Translations under genes and position numbers: made by a program
The notes under the pieces: model-generated
Told to the model about the DNA's origin: nothing
The model's database searches: none
What the model saw: the letters and a program-made list of their open reading frames with translations, nothing else
Shown here: positions 22,300 to 32,515 of the stretch, piece by piece
Position numbering within the stretch: the first letter of the stretch is position 1
How the letters are laid out: the number at the start of each line of letters is the position of its first letter
Assembly (NCBI GenBank): GCA_037447655.1
Contig: JBBHKE010001017.1
Span: forward strand, 162,990-226,989
Source: Zygnema cylindricum
Taxonomy: Eukaryota; Streptophyta; Zygnematophyceae; Zygnematales; Zygnemataceae
Direction: 5' to 3'
Length of the DNA: 64,000 nucleotides

Positions 22300-23469
22300 A
22301 ATAAGAAAAGAAAAGAAAAGAAAAGAAAAGAGAAGAGAAGAGAAGAGAAGAGAAGAGAAGAGAAGAGAAGAGAAGAGAAGAGAAGAGAAGAGAAGAGAAG
22401 AGAAGAGAAGAGAAGAGAAGAGAAGAGAAGAGAAGAGAAGAGAAGAGAAGAGAAGAGAAGAGGAGAGGAGAGGAGAGGAGAGAAGAGGAGAGGAGAGGAG
22501 AGGAGAGGAGAGGAGAGGAGAGGAGGAGAGGAGAGGAGAAGAGAAGAGAAGAGAAGAGAAGAGAAGAGGAAGAGAAGAGAAGAGAAGAGAAGAGAAGAGA
22601 AGAGAAGAGAAGAGAAGAGAAGAGAAGAGAAGAGAAGAGAAGAGAAGAGAAGAGAAGAGAAGAGAAGAGAAGAGAAGAGAAGAGAAGAGAAGAGAAGAGA
22701 AGAGAAGAGAAGAGAAGAGAAGAGAAGAGAAGAGAAGAGAAGAGAAGAGAAGAGAAGAGAAGAGAAGAGAAGAGAAGAGAAGAGAAGAGAAGAGAAGAGA
22801 AGAGAAGAGAAGAGAAGAGAAGAGAAGAGAAGAGAAGAGAAGAGAAGAGAAGAGAAGAGAAGAGAAGAGAAGAGAAGAGAGAGAGAAGAGAAGAGAAGAG
22901 AAGAGAAGAGAAGAGAAGAGAAGAGAAGAGAAGAGAAGAGAAGAGAAGAGAAGAGAAGAGAAGAGAAGAGAAGAGAAGAGAAGAGAAGAGAAGAGAAGAG
23001 AAGAGAAGAGAAGAGAAGAGAAGAGAAGAGAAGAGAAGAGAAGAGAAGAGAAGAGAAGAGAAGAAGAGAAGAGAAGAGAAGAGAAGAGAAGAGAAGAGAA
23101 GAGAAGAGAAGAGAAGAGAAGAGAAGAGAGAGAAGAGAAGAGGAGAAGAGAAGAGAAGAGAAGAGAAGAGAAGAGAAGAGAAGAGAAGAGAAGAGAAGAG
23201 AAGAGAAGAGAAGAGAAGAGAAGAGAGAGAAGAAGAGAAGAGAAGAGAAGAGAAGAGAAGAGAAGAGAAGAGAAGAGAAGAGAAGAGAAGAGAAGAGAAG
23301 AGAAGAGAAGAGAAGAGAAGAGAAGAGAAGAGAAGAGAAGAGAAGAGAAGAGAAGAGAAGAGAAGAGAAGAGAAGAGAAGAGAAGAGAAGAGAAGAGAAG
23401 AGAAGAGAAGAGAAGAGAAGAGAAGAGAAGAGAAGAGAAGAGAAGAGAAGAGAAGAGAAGAGAAGAGAA
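22300..23469. repeat. Giant (AGAAG)n pentanucleotide microsatellite, about 1.17 kb
   Basis: Almost uninterrupted AGAAG units with a GGAGA variant block near 22460-22540 and a few 1-2 nt slips (near 22570, 22880, 23063, 23130, 23225). One strand is entirely purine. Long frames of 433-447 codons (REEKR or LLFSS repeats) arise on both strands because the unit has no stop codon; they are not genes. On the minus strand the array begins about 70 nt past the stop codon of the DNA-PKcs-like gene, so it may be transcribed in its 3' UTR. Confidence 0.95.
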
Positions 23470-23539
23470 CAAGAAGAAGACCAAAAAAACCTTCCCTAAA
23501 AAAAAAAAAAAAAAAAAAAAAGACTACACTACAATCCAA

Positions 23540-26500
23540 TCAAACCCATGCATTCCAACCTTCCCAAAGTCGACCGAGTATATTTTTGTCTGTAGCGAGG
23601 TCAATTAGACAATCGACTTGTACTTTTACGGACTCACATGTCACACTTACACGAGATCGAATATTTTTTTCCGGATTTCCTCTCACGATCCTTTCGAGGG
23701 AATTTAAAAATTGGGGTTTTCCCGCGTGAACCGAATTTCGAAGATCGGAAACGATAATTTCCGAAGGATTCCATAACTCCAATTTTCGATATGCGTTTTC
23801 GATCTTTAGTCGAACGTGGTTTTTTTCGGAAAAATAATCGGATTCTTCTCGCATCAATTCGATCTCACTTGCTGGAAAAAAGGAAAAGGGAGGGAGGGAG
23901 GGAGGGAGGGAGGGAGAGAATGAGGGAGGGAGGGAGGGAGAAAGTGTTTTATCTCGGAAATGGAGTTCGTTTCAATCTCACTCACTGAAAAAAGGAAAGT
24001 GAGATGGGAGGGGGAGGGAGGAGGAAGGGAGAGAGGGAGGGAGGGAGAGTGTTTTTTTTTCGGAAATTGAGTCGGATTCTTGCATTGATTCAATCTCACT
24101 CACAGGGCAAAGGAAAGAGTGATGGGAGGAGGGAGGGAGGGAATGAGGGAGAGAGGGAGGGAGGGAGTGTTTTTTTGGGAAATTAAGTCAGATTCTTCTT
24201 GCATCCATTCAATCTCACTCACTGGAAAAAGGAAAGAGAGATAGGAGGGAGAGAGGGAGGGGGAGGGAGAGGGGAATGACGAGGTGCGAAGGGAGGGGAA
24301 GGGAGAGGGGAAGGACGAGGTGCGAAGGGAGGGGGAGGGAGAGGGGAATGACGAGGTGCGAAGGGAGGGGGAGGGGGAGAAAGAGAAGGAGAGGGAGAGG
24401 GGGAGGAACGGGAGAAGGAGAGGAAGCGGGAGTGGGAGAGAAAGCAGGAAGGGGAGGTGAAGGGAGAGAGGGAGGAAAGGGAGAGGGAGAGGGAGAGGGA
24501 GAGGGAGGGGAGTGGGAGCGGGAGAGGGAGTGGGAAAGGGAGAGTGAGAAGGAGGTGGAGAGGGAGAGAGAGAGCGATTTCGGTTTAGTAAAATCGTATT
24601 TGTTGAAGAAGCTAGCTTCACTATTTTAGTAACGCAAAATTTCCAAATACCATATGGAAAATTAAAATAAAAACAATACCAGCAAAAATCCCATAAAAAA
24701 GGCAACCCCACATGGAAAAAGGGAACTTTTATTTTTTTACTTCTTTTTTTTGTTTCCGAATAAATCTATTTTCGGGTTTAGTCGTTTTGTTTCCAAACCT
24801 TATTGTTTATCCTTCTTTGTTTCATTTTCCCTTTCTTCTTCTCCTTTATTTGCAAATACCTTTTTTTCCCTCGAAAGGTTCCTGAATCATTTACACTTTC
24901 GTCTAGCGAATACATAAATAATATTAAATTTTCTCTCCCTCCCCAATACCTGAATCATATTTTTTGTCCCTCTCCTCCTCCTCTCCTCCTCTCCCTCTCG
25001 TTATCGCTCTCCTCCTCATCGCCTCCATTTTCCAATCGAGCAACGGTTCTTTTACAAAAACGTCCAAAACCGAAAAAAGTATCTCTCTCTTCTCCCTCAA
25101 TGCTTCCAAAATACAAACCATGTTGTTTCCGAGAAGTTTCTCGGCTCCTAATGGCGACAAAAAAGTGATGAGCTGGCGAGTAAGACGAAAAGGATACATT
25201 TCCGGAATCGGAAGGAGTTGAGCCGCGGTTCCGAAACTCATTCCGAAATCAATACTCACCAAACTTCCGTCTTTTATATCGACTAAAAAATTATTCAAAT
25301 GTCGATCGCCGACTCCTGCGATGTATCCGGAAATACAAACGAGAGAGAGAGAGAGTGACAATTGTCTCCTTATAGAAAGAAAACTTTCCGATTCCCTTGT
25401 CAGTTTCAGTAATGCGGAACGGAGAGTGTTCCACGGAATCCGTTCCTCAAAACGAACGAAGTTTTTCTCCACTTCCTCTGGTTTTACGAAACGGATCATG
25501 TTTTCGTACTGTCCGTTGCGTGTTACGGAACGGGCGTTCCCTCCGTTTTTGGAAACCCATTGACCGTATTCCATCGTGAGTCGGTTAAAAAATTGTTCCG
25601 GATTTGAATTAGGAATTAGGGTTTCTAATCCTTTTTCTAAAAGAGATTTGAGAGGGAGAGTGTTGTCCACATATTGTAGAAGTCCACACCTTTTACTGAC
25701 TGGAATTACGGAATAGGTTCGGATTTGAAGTCTGTAAGAGTGAAAAAGGAGGAAAAAGAAATAAAAGAAAGAAAGGAAGAAAGAGAGAAAGAAAAGAAAG
25801 AAAAAGAAAGTAAAAGAAAGTAAAAGAACGAAAAGAAAGAAAAGAAAGAAAAGAAAGAAAAAGAAAGAAGAAGAAAGAAAGGAAGGAAGAGAGAAAGAAA
25901 GAAAGGAAAAAAAGAAAGAAAGAAAAAAAAGAAAGAAAGAAAGAAAGAAAGGAAGAGAACAAAAAGAAAGAAAAAGAAGAGGAGAAAAGAAAACAGAAGA
26001 CAAATTGAAAGAAAAACAAAAAGAAAGACGAAAAGAAAAGTATAAAGGGGAAGGGAGGGAAGGGAGATACGAGGTTGAAGAATGAAAAAAAAAGAATCAA
26101 GTCAAGTCAAGTCAAGTTAAAGTAGAATCGAGTTATCGATGGATTTATGAGAAATCAGTTTTGTGACGGTAGAGGAAATTATCGAATATTGTTTACCAAA
26201 AAAACTCTAACAAAAACTTTTCCAACTGAAAAAAAATTGAAAATCTCTCTCCCCCCTCTTCTCTCTCCGACCTCTCCTCTCCCCTCTCTCGCGCGTAACA
26301 AAAACACTTCCAACTCATAAAAAATTGGAAATCTCTCTCTCCTCTCCCCTCTCCTCTTTCCTGTCTCTCCTCTCCCCTATCTCGCGCCTCTCTCCTCTCT
26401 CCTCTCTCTCTCCTTCTCCTCTCCTACTACCCTTTCCTTCTCCTATCCTTCTCCTCTCCTTCTCTCCTCCTCTCCTCCTCACCTCTTTCTCGCGCATTTC

Positions 26501-28185
26501 CCATCTTGTCGAAGAATTCCATTCATAACTCCAAAAAGATGTTGAACTCTTTGATCCAATCTCAAATCCTCCCCTCCTTTTACGACAAATTTATATTCTT
26601 TTTCGTCGTTTCCTCGAATTTTTAAAAGTTTCGGCCTTTGTTTTGAAGAAAAGCACTCTAAAAATGGATCGAAACCCACGATTTTAACATGAGAAAAAGG
26701 GTCGGGAATTTGAAAAAATGACCCGTATTGTCCAGGAATTTCTATCCAGTCAATATTTTCTCGATTATCGTTTCGAAAACTCGAAAAAGAACCGAAATTT
26801 CTTTCGATTCCCGTGGAAAAAGTCGACACCGTATTTAAACTTCTTGAAAAATTTAGTCCCTCCAAAGCTCCTCCTCCCGGTTCTCGATAGTCTGAAAGCC
26901 ATTCGGAAAAAGACGAAAGACTAATTTGTCCGGTAGCCATAAGATTCGTCTTTTGGAGTTTAGCGAAAACGTTTTGAATCACGGTTTTGAAATCTTTTTC
27001 GGTCATCCCGAACAATTTTTTTCCATCTTTTCCGAAAATTTTGTCAATCTTTTCTTGATAATCTTCCGCGAATTTCACATTGTACCGTCCCGATTTCCGT
27101 AACGGAGAACGGAGATTTTCCACAAGGAGACAATCTTTTTTTGTCTTATTCAAAGCTTCGAGAGCGCTATCAAATTTCCCTTCTTGTAACAAAATTTGAA
27201 TTTCCGTTAAACCGTAAATTAACCTTTGTTGGGGAAAAGTCATATCTTCCAAAGCTCGAGAAAATCCTTCTAATTCTTGATTTTCCAAAAGAGTCCGAAT
27301 GGTTTTCGTCTTTTCTCGTACTTTTGAACCGAAATTTTCTTCACTCACCCGGAGAGGGAAATAAAGAGCTTGCGGATAATTTTCAGAGATTTTTTCCAAA
27401 ATTTTTATTAACACCTCTCCCTCTTCCTCTCCCTCTCCCTCTATGGATGCCAATATTTGGGGAATCCACGGAATAAAAAGCCATAAAGGGACAAAATCCA
27501 CACTATTTTTGAACTCATCGAGTGTTTCTCGATTGCTTCCGAGGAGTGAGAGGACTCTCGCCAACCCTTGTTGCATTTTGAGGGAGAGAGAGGGAGAGAG
27601 AGAGGCAGAGAGAGAGGGAGCGAGAGAGGGAGAGGGCGCAAGGGAGGAAGAGGGAGAGAGAGAGCCTCCCAAAGAGGCAAATTTCATCATATGCTTAACA
27701 ATAAGAGGAGGAAAAATTCCGACTGAAGGGAGTCCTTTCTCGAGATCTCCCTCCGTCAAAATTATCTGAATAGGATCTCCCTCGCCTTCCTCTCCTCCCT
27801 CTCCTCTCCCTTTCTCTCCTCCTCCTCCTCCTCCCTCTCTTCCTTCTTCCCTCTTCGATGTCTTAAAAAGTTCGTCCAAAAATAAAGCAAATTTAAGGGA
27901 AGCTTTTGCCCTTTCTTTTAAACCGACTTTATACCCCTTTAAATTTTCAAAATCCATTATTTCTTCTCTCGCCGAATTAGAAAATCCATTAAAAGATTTC
28001 CCCAAAAAAAGCGTTATTTCTTCGGAGAAATTTTTGTCGATAAATTTTTCTCCGTTCTTTTTCCATTCGGAAATATGAGAAGAAGCGATTTGGAAAAAAA
28101 CTTGAGATTCCAAAATTTCTAAACCAAATGCCCATTTACTTTTCAAATTTTCTTCCTTTTTTACATTCTCGATGTATGATAAGAT
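23540..28185 (-). CDS. PRKDC: DNA-PKcs-like PIKK kinase, last three exons (FAT end, kinase, FATC)
   Basis: The minus-strand exons are 28185-26483, 25731-24950 and 23871-23540. They join in phase (2, then 1) with GT-AG junctions, giving about 938 open codons ending in TGA (rc 23540-23542). Exon A carries the end of the FAT region (VPLWLFIPWIPQILA, ISENYPQALYFPLRVSEE, KIFGKDGKKLFGMTEKDF) and the kinase N-lobe (EIPGQYG, KIRGNDEKEYKFVVKGGEDL, QHLFGVMNGILRQD). Exon B carries LQIRTYSVIPVSKRCGLLQY, the catalytic loop GVGDRHLNN (GDRHLNN at 25310-25290), DFG (25250-25242), LPIPEMYPFRLTRQ and DVFVKEPLLDWK. Exon C carries the FATC end, LIDLATDKNILGRLWEGWNAWV in meaning: D-A-T-D-x-N-I-L-G-R-x-W-E-G-W. 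The QYG/KGGEDLR, FVKEP.DWK and WEGW.W signatures match DNA-PKcs rather than ATM, ATR, TOR or SMG1. The family repairs double-strand breaks by end joining with Ku. Upstream exons are not visible; a 10-N gap lies about 230 bp upstream. Exon A contains in-frame Gly/Glu and Ser/Pro/Leu low-complexity inserts. Confidence 0.9.
23815..24245 (-). repeat. Four-copy duplication of a splice acceptor plus exon start
   Basis: The unit is (minus strand) a CT-rich tract, CCTTTTTTCCAG, then GTGAGATTGAATNNATGC-type exon start and GAATCNGANTTNTTTCC. It occurs at about 23815-23905 (the real last exon start), 23945-24010, 24049-24125 and 24168-24245, separated by GGGA-rich (CCCT on sense) spacers. Translations such as VSEIEWMQEESDLISQKN mirror the true SEIELMREESDYFSEKN. 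Only the lowest-coordinate copy continues into the conserved FATC exon. Confidence 0.85.
24272..24372. repeat. Three-copy ~35-bp tandem repeat (GACGAGGTGCGAAGGGAGGG)
   Basis: The word GACGAGGTGCGAAGGGAGGG occurs three times (near 24287, 24313 and 24349) separated by GGGAGAGGGGAA. It lies inside the last DNA-PKcs-like intron. Confidence 0.85.
25740..26140. repeat. Polypurine (AAAGA/GAAAG) tract in DNA-PKcs-like intron
   Basis: A purine-only tract of about 320 bp (25745-26070), pyrimidine-only on the gene's sense strand. It directly precedes the acceptor of exon B (25732-25733). A short AAGTC pentamer repeat follows at about 26098-26118. The 359- and 135-codon minus frames extending through it (poly F/S/L) are artefacts. 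Confidence 0.85.
26230..26482. repeat. CT-rich tract within DNA-PKcs-like intron
   Basis: (CTCTCC)n-type sequence on the plus strand, so purine-rich on the sense strand of the gene. It includes a two-copy duplication sharing TTGAAAATCTCTCTC / TTGGAAATCTCTCTC (near 26235 and 26323). This is the exception to the sense-pyrimidine trend seen elsewhere. Confidence 0.75.
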
Positions 28186-28377
28186 CTGTGAAAAACAGAG
28201 GAAAAAAGCCAAAAAGGGAAAGAAAAGCCGAAAAAAAAGATAAGTTCAAAAATAAACAGATGTCGAAAAAGAAAAAAAAGAAGCCGAAAACGAAGAAAAT
28301 CAAAAAAGAAAGGAAGTCATAAAAGAAAAAGGCGATATTGAAAATCTATATAACACGTGTGTATATATGTATATATT

Positions 28378-28378
<1 letters not shown>

Positions 28379-28412
<34 letters not shown>
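28379..28412. repeat. (TA)n microsatellite
   Basis: An uninterrupted TA run immediately left of an N gap. It is probably one reason the assembly broke here. Confidence 0.9.
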
Positions 28413-28415
<3 letters not shown>

Positions 28416-28416
28416 A

Positions 28417-28426
28417 NNNNNNNNNN
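28417..28426. other. Assembly gap (10 N)
   Basis: Ten N bases between a TA repeat and an (AGAAG)n repeat. The true distance, and even adjacency, of the two sides is unknown. It separates the DNA-PKcs-like 3' exons from everything to the right. Confidence 0.99.
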
Positions 28427-28635
28427 GAGAAGAGAAGAGAAGAGAGAGAAGAGAAGAGAAGAGAAGAGAAGAGAAGAGAAGAGAAGAGAAGAGAAGAGAA
28501 AGAGAAGAGAAGAGAAGAGAAGAGAAGAGAAGAGAAGAGAAGAGAAGAGAAGAGAAGAGAAGAGAAGAGAAGAGAAGAGAAGAGAAGAGAAGAGAAGAGA
28601 AGTGAAGAGAAGAAAAGAGAAGAGAAGAGAATGAA
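28427..28635. repeat. (AGAAG)n microsatellite, second array
   Basis: About 205 bp of the same AGAAG unit as the 22.3-23.5 kb array, starting at the gap and ending in slightly diverged units. It may be longer in reality, since the gap adjoins it. Confidence 0.95.
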
Positions 28636-29324
28636 AAGACCCACTTCACACTTTAGGATATTATCTGTGCAAAAAAACCCATAAACACTTGATAGAACCG
28701 GCCGTTATCATCATTAATATTATATTTTAGTACTAAAATCGTACATTGTTATGATCATAAATATCAAATCAATATATAATATCATCATGCATCTTAGTAT
28801 TGGAATCATCATAGTCTTTCTTCATCATTCAAACAAAAACAATAATATTAATATTATTTGTCAACTTATAGAATTTTGTTAACTATAAGTGCAATACCAA
28901 CTTTTTTCGCTGGTAAAAACCTTTTATTCTGGATCTATTCCTAACCTACCCGCACTAAAAATGTTTTCCAAAATTAAAAAATTAAAAAGCTTCTATTTTT
29001 GTACTCAAAACACTTTTTTCCGTTTTTTTTTTTTGACCACCATTGGAAATCTCCTGACAATTTTTTTGACCATTTTCACTTTGACAAGGTCTTCTCTACC
29101 AACGTAAAAACATCATAATAAATTTGACACAAAGATATCAACATCGAAATCTCAAATTCTTAACAATGCCAATCTTTCCCTCTCCATGTCAACTCGACCA
29201 TTCATTCCACCAACAATAACTTGATTGCTTTGGAAGAACCAACTTTAAAATTTGGCGCTCAAAAGCTAAAAAGAGCTTTAAAAGGTTTTAAAAAGGTGAT
29301 TAAGTAGGTGATTAAAAAGGTGAT
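28636..29324. other. Intergenic, no gene seen
   Basis: AT-rich sequence (ATCATCAT/AATATTAT words) with no recognisable exon of the upstream kinase gene or any other gene. Confidence 0.55.
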
Positions 29325-29450
29325 TTCTATTAGTACTCGATGTACTAAATAAGTTTTGTACCCCACGTACTAAATTTGTTTACTACCCAACGGACTAAAT
29401 TAGTGATTTGGTACTAGACGTACTAAATTAGCGAATTAGTATCCAACGTA
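29325..29450. repeat. Degenerate ~30-bp tandem repeat (GTACTAAATTAGT)
   Basis: About four units built around ACGTACTAAATTAGT...TTGGTAC with variable spacing. It abuts the GC-rich island at 29452. Confidence 0.7.
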
Positions 29451-29451
29451 C

Positions 29452-29590
29452 ACCGCCGCGTTGACGACGTAGCAGTCGTCGTTTTTGTCGCCCATCGCCT
29501 CCAATGCGACGCCGCTCGAACACACGAGCCCGCCGTCCACCACCTCCACGCCCAGAATCTCCCCGCTGCTTGGCCCGGAAAGAGACAAAA
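29452..29590 (-). other. GC-rich coding-like island
   Basis: About 135 bp of GC-rich sequence in AT-rich surroundings. On the minus strand one frame reads SGPSSGEILGVEVVDGG, then LVCSSGVALEAMGDKNDDCY and VVNAAVY with nearly all third positions G or C. The base use is unlike that of every other gene here. Another frame gives an Arg/Gly-rich peptide. No protein family is recognised and no exon boundaries can be fixed. It may be an exon, a captured fragment or foreign DNA. Confidence 0.4.
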
Positions 29591-29642
29591 AAAGTTCCCA
29601 CATCTAAATTAGTTGCTTCATAACTCTGCCCTCCACTATCCT

Positions 29643-29709
29643 CTCTCTCCTCTACCCTTTCTCTTTCTCTCCTGAGGGAGAGGGAGAGGGAGAGGGAGAG
29701 GGAGAGAGA
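29643..29709. repeat. CT-to-AG switch (inverted microsatellite)
   Basis: A CTCTTTCTCTCC run turns directly into GGGAGAGGGAGAGG, forming a potential hairpin around CTGAG at about 29672. Confidence 0.75.
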
Positions 29710-30034
29710 GCACCCTTCGTTGACCTTTAAAAAAGAAATTGACACAACTTCCAATGCAGTCTAAATCCTAAAACACAATCATTGCAGTCAACCAACTTTT
29801 CAGTTTCTGTTTCCCGTATTCCATTTTCCATTTTCCGATTTCCATTTTCTTATTATAAATTTTCCATTTTCCCAGTTGAGGTGTCCACCCATCCTTACTA
29901 CGGAAAAACTGCCTTCACTTGTTCTATGTCCAGTTCCTGTTGCACTGTCCGAGGCACTCCCAGCTTTATCTGAAGCTTCATTTGCTCCCAACTCACTCCC
30001 GGAATCGCGCCTGCAGAAGCCCTTCAACTACTTG

Positions 30035-31205
30035 TCAGATTTATCCACACTAATTTAAGTGCAGTAATTATTACTAAATCCTTAAACTGCTTGTCACATG
30101 TTTTCCACACTTATTTAAGTGCATTCATTTTCAGGGAACCCTGAAACTGCTGAATATTATCTACACTGATTGAAGTGGAGTCATTTTCTGTTCTCCTACG
30201 GTTTCTGTTTAAACATACTCCAGTGAAAGACGTCCACTCTAATCTATGTATAGATACACTTAAATTTCATCCACACCAATGATTATGTATGAATACGTCC
30301 GCGATGGAATTTTTCCCACACAAATGTATCTCCGAAAACACATGCATCCACACTAATTCTGTACCTTCGCTGTAAAATCTCATTTATGATAAGATATGTG
30401 CGAAAACACAGTGAAATTTTCCCCACGCTAATTTGTGTACGGATACAACTGTACAAATTTGTATGGAGGCAAAAGATGCATTCCGCTAGATATCATCAAA
30501 CACTAATGTATTTATATAGAAATTAAAACTTCAGGAAAAAAAAAACTAAAATTCTCGATCCTCTAATCATTACTATACAAAGGGACTACCTTATAACAAA
30601 TATTGAGATTCAAAATTTGTGGATGAAATTTGATTTGGACCACACAATTTGTATACAGAAGAAAATATAAAACAAACCCAGAAAAAAACAGTTCTGTTGT
30701 TCTAAATACACATTCATCAGAAACTACTGCGGTATAGATTCCTTTAGCAAAGAATCTCAGAAACAACCCAAAAAAGAAAAGAAACTGTTGATACACATAG
30801 CACGGGAAACAAAAATAAACTGCAGCTTTGGATACTAATCTACCACACAATCTTCCAAAAAATATTATTTTAGTCAAACATACATTATTATTTTATAGTA
30901 ATCAAGTAAATAAACGTCCACATTATGTGAGGCAATTGTTTTGCAAATAAGTCCACTCTACATAAGGTTTATATGTGTTGCAAGGCAAATATGCTGCTAA
31001 TATGTTCACACTCTTTAAGGTACATATTGTGTTCATATGTCCCCACTTCACAATGAAAATAATGTGATAATGGTAAATATTGTGCTAATATGTCCTCAGA
31101 ATTGTAAGGGAAAAATATGCACACACGATACAAGGAAGGTACTGTGATAATATTTCCACACTGTAGAAGGTAAATATTGTGCTAAATAAGGTAAGTATTG
31201 AACTC
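30035..31205. repeat. Degenerate repeats with TCCACACTAATTTAAGTGCA and GTAAATATTGTGC words
   Basis: From 30035 to 30480 the words ATCCACACTAATTTA/TTTAAGTGCATT recur about every 60 bp. From 30950 to 31205 the words GTAAATATTGTGCTAATATG / GTCCACACT recur every 30-40 bp. No gene is recognised between them. The 104-codon minus frame at 30563-30877 has no identifiable motif. Confidence 0.55.
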
Positions 31206-31616
31206 ACCAGTCCGAAAAGCAGGAATAGAGTTGGAAGTGATGGCATCTTTGCAAGCTCTGACTGCCGCAGTAGTAATGTTTTGCCTGACCGAAAAAAGAA
31301 AAAAAAAACCAAATCCAAAAATAATAAAAAAACAGAAAATCAAAAACTGAATTTAAACTTTATAAAGAACCAAAAGCTAACAACAAACGACCGAAACCAG
31401 CAACCATTAACCAGAAACCAAAAGTCATCAGTGATTTGTGTCCACATTCTGTTTTCGTGACAGGACCTCAGTCTATGCTTCCTTCACGCATGACTTTTTT
31501 ACAAACACATCTTAACAGAAAAAAGAAAAAGTTTGTTCTAAGATATTATACTGAAAACACAGCTTAGTTAAAATATAGTTAGGAGATCATTGTCATCAGA
31601 AATATTCAAGGTCGAG

Positions 31617-31740
31617 GGTTAGAAGAAGAAGAGAAGAAAGGAAAAGGGAGAGGGAGAGGAAGAGGAGAGGGAAAGAGGAAGGGAGGAGAAGGAGAGAAGG
31701 AGCGGAAGCGAAGCGAGAGGGGTAGGGAGAGGGGAGAAGT
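31617..31740. repeat. AG-rich microsatellite tract
   Basis: A purine-rich GAGAGGGAGAGG-type tract, pyrimidine on the minus strand. It lies just downstream (minus) of a candidate exon ending at 31765. Confidence 0.85.
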
Positions 31741-31764
31741 AGCGTTCACTTCTTGAAATCTCAC

Positions 31765-31870
31765 CATGTTGATCGAGCGACCCCCATTTCCACAAATAAA
31801 CTGCACTTTTAGTTTTCCTTTCCTTCTTCGTTTGAATTCCAGACACGACGCTTGACTCTTCAAAAACTTT
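31765..31870 (-). CDS. Candidate internal exon (minus), unassigned
   Basis: A minus-strand frame containing KSAVYLWKWGSLDQH ends at a consensus donor (CATG|GTGAGA, donor at 31764-31763) followed by a CT-rich tract, as in confirmed introns here. The YLWKWGSLD wording faintly resembles FAT-domain helices of PIKK kinases, so it could be an upstream exon of the DNA-PKcs-like gene. The acceptor is unclear and conservation cannot be tested here. Confidence 0.2.
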
Positions 31871-32515
31871 TTTGGTTGATTTTCAAATCGTGTCCTGAGA
31901 ATCCTGTTTCTGAGAAACACTTTTTCCACGTTTGAAAGCACTTTGAGATGTACAAAATTTCCGAGATGTTTGGGAGAGTTGCAACTTTTCTGAAATGTTG
32001 AAGTTTGAGGATTGCAGAAATGGATTTCCTGCATGGAACTGCAAGTCCTACTGAATAACTCAAATTTGTTCTATGTGACATAGAACTTAACAAGGACCAG
32101 AAAGGGCAGCCATAGTTTTGTTTTATTGTCCTGTCAAATGATTCCACAAGAAAATCTCTTATCAGTTTTAACTTCATTGTCTGCTGAAAACTAGGAAAGA
32201 AAAATCAAACCTCATCTAAAACAAGAAACATGCATTGGTTTCTTGAAAATCAAAGAAATGTGAACATGTTTTAAAATTGCTAAGTACTCAAATGTCTAAT
32301 GCTTTGATTTACATTGGTGATCATTGGAACATGGCAGGAAAAATCCAATAATAACCAAATGGAAATGGTTTTAGGCTTTTCTCAACCAACATTCCTTCCA
32401 ATCTTTAAACTCTAATCCAGTCACCTTATATTCAAACCTTTGCAGAAAAACTAGAACCAGGGACTCCTAATCAATATGCAGTGCAGGATGACAAATCATT
32501 GCCCCAGTAAAATTT
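31871..32515. other. Non-coding or undetermined, no gene seen
   Basis: Two overlapping minus-strand frames of about 105-140 codons exist, but neither has a recognised motif. An AT-rich remainder follows. Confidence 0.45.

Noticed and set aside
22174-23608. Three open frames of 433-447 codons on both strands
   Set aside because: They exist only because (AGAAG)n lacks stop codons in every frame; the translations are pure REEKR or LLFSS repeats.
24924-26003. Reading the kinase exon through its upstream poly F/S/L region as coding
   Set aside because: An acceptor (CTCTTACAG) directly precedes LQIRTYS and joins in phase to exon A ending KCARK; the upstream part is an intronic pyrimidine tract.
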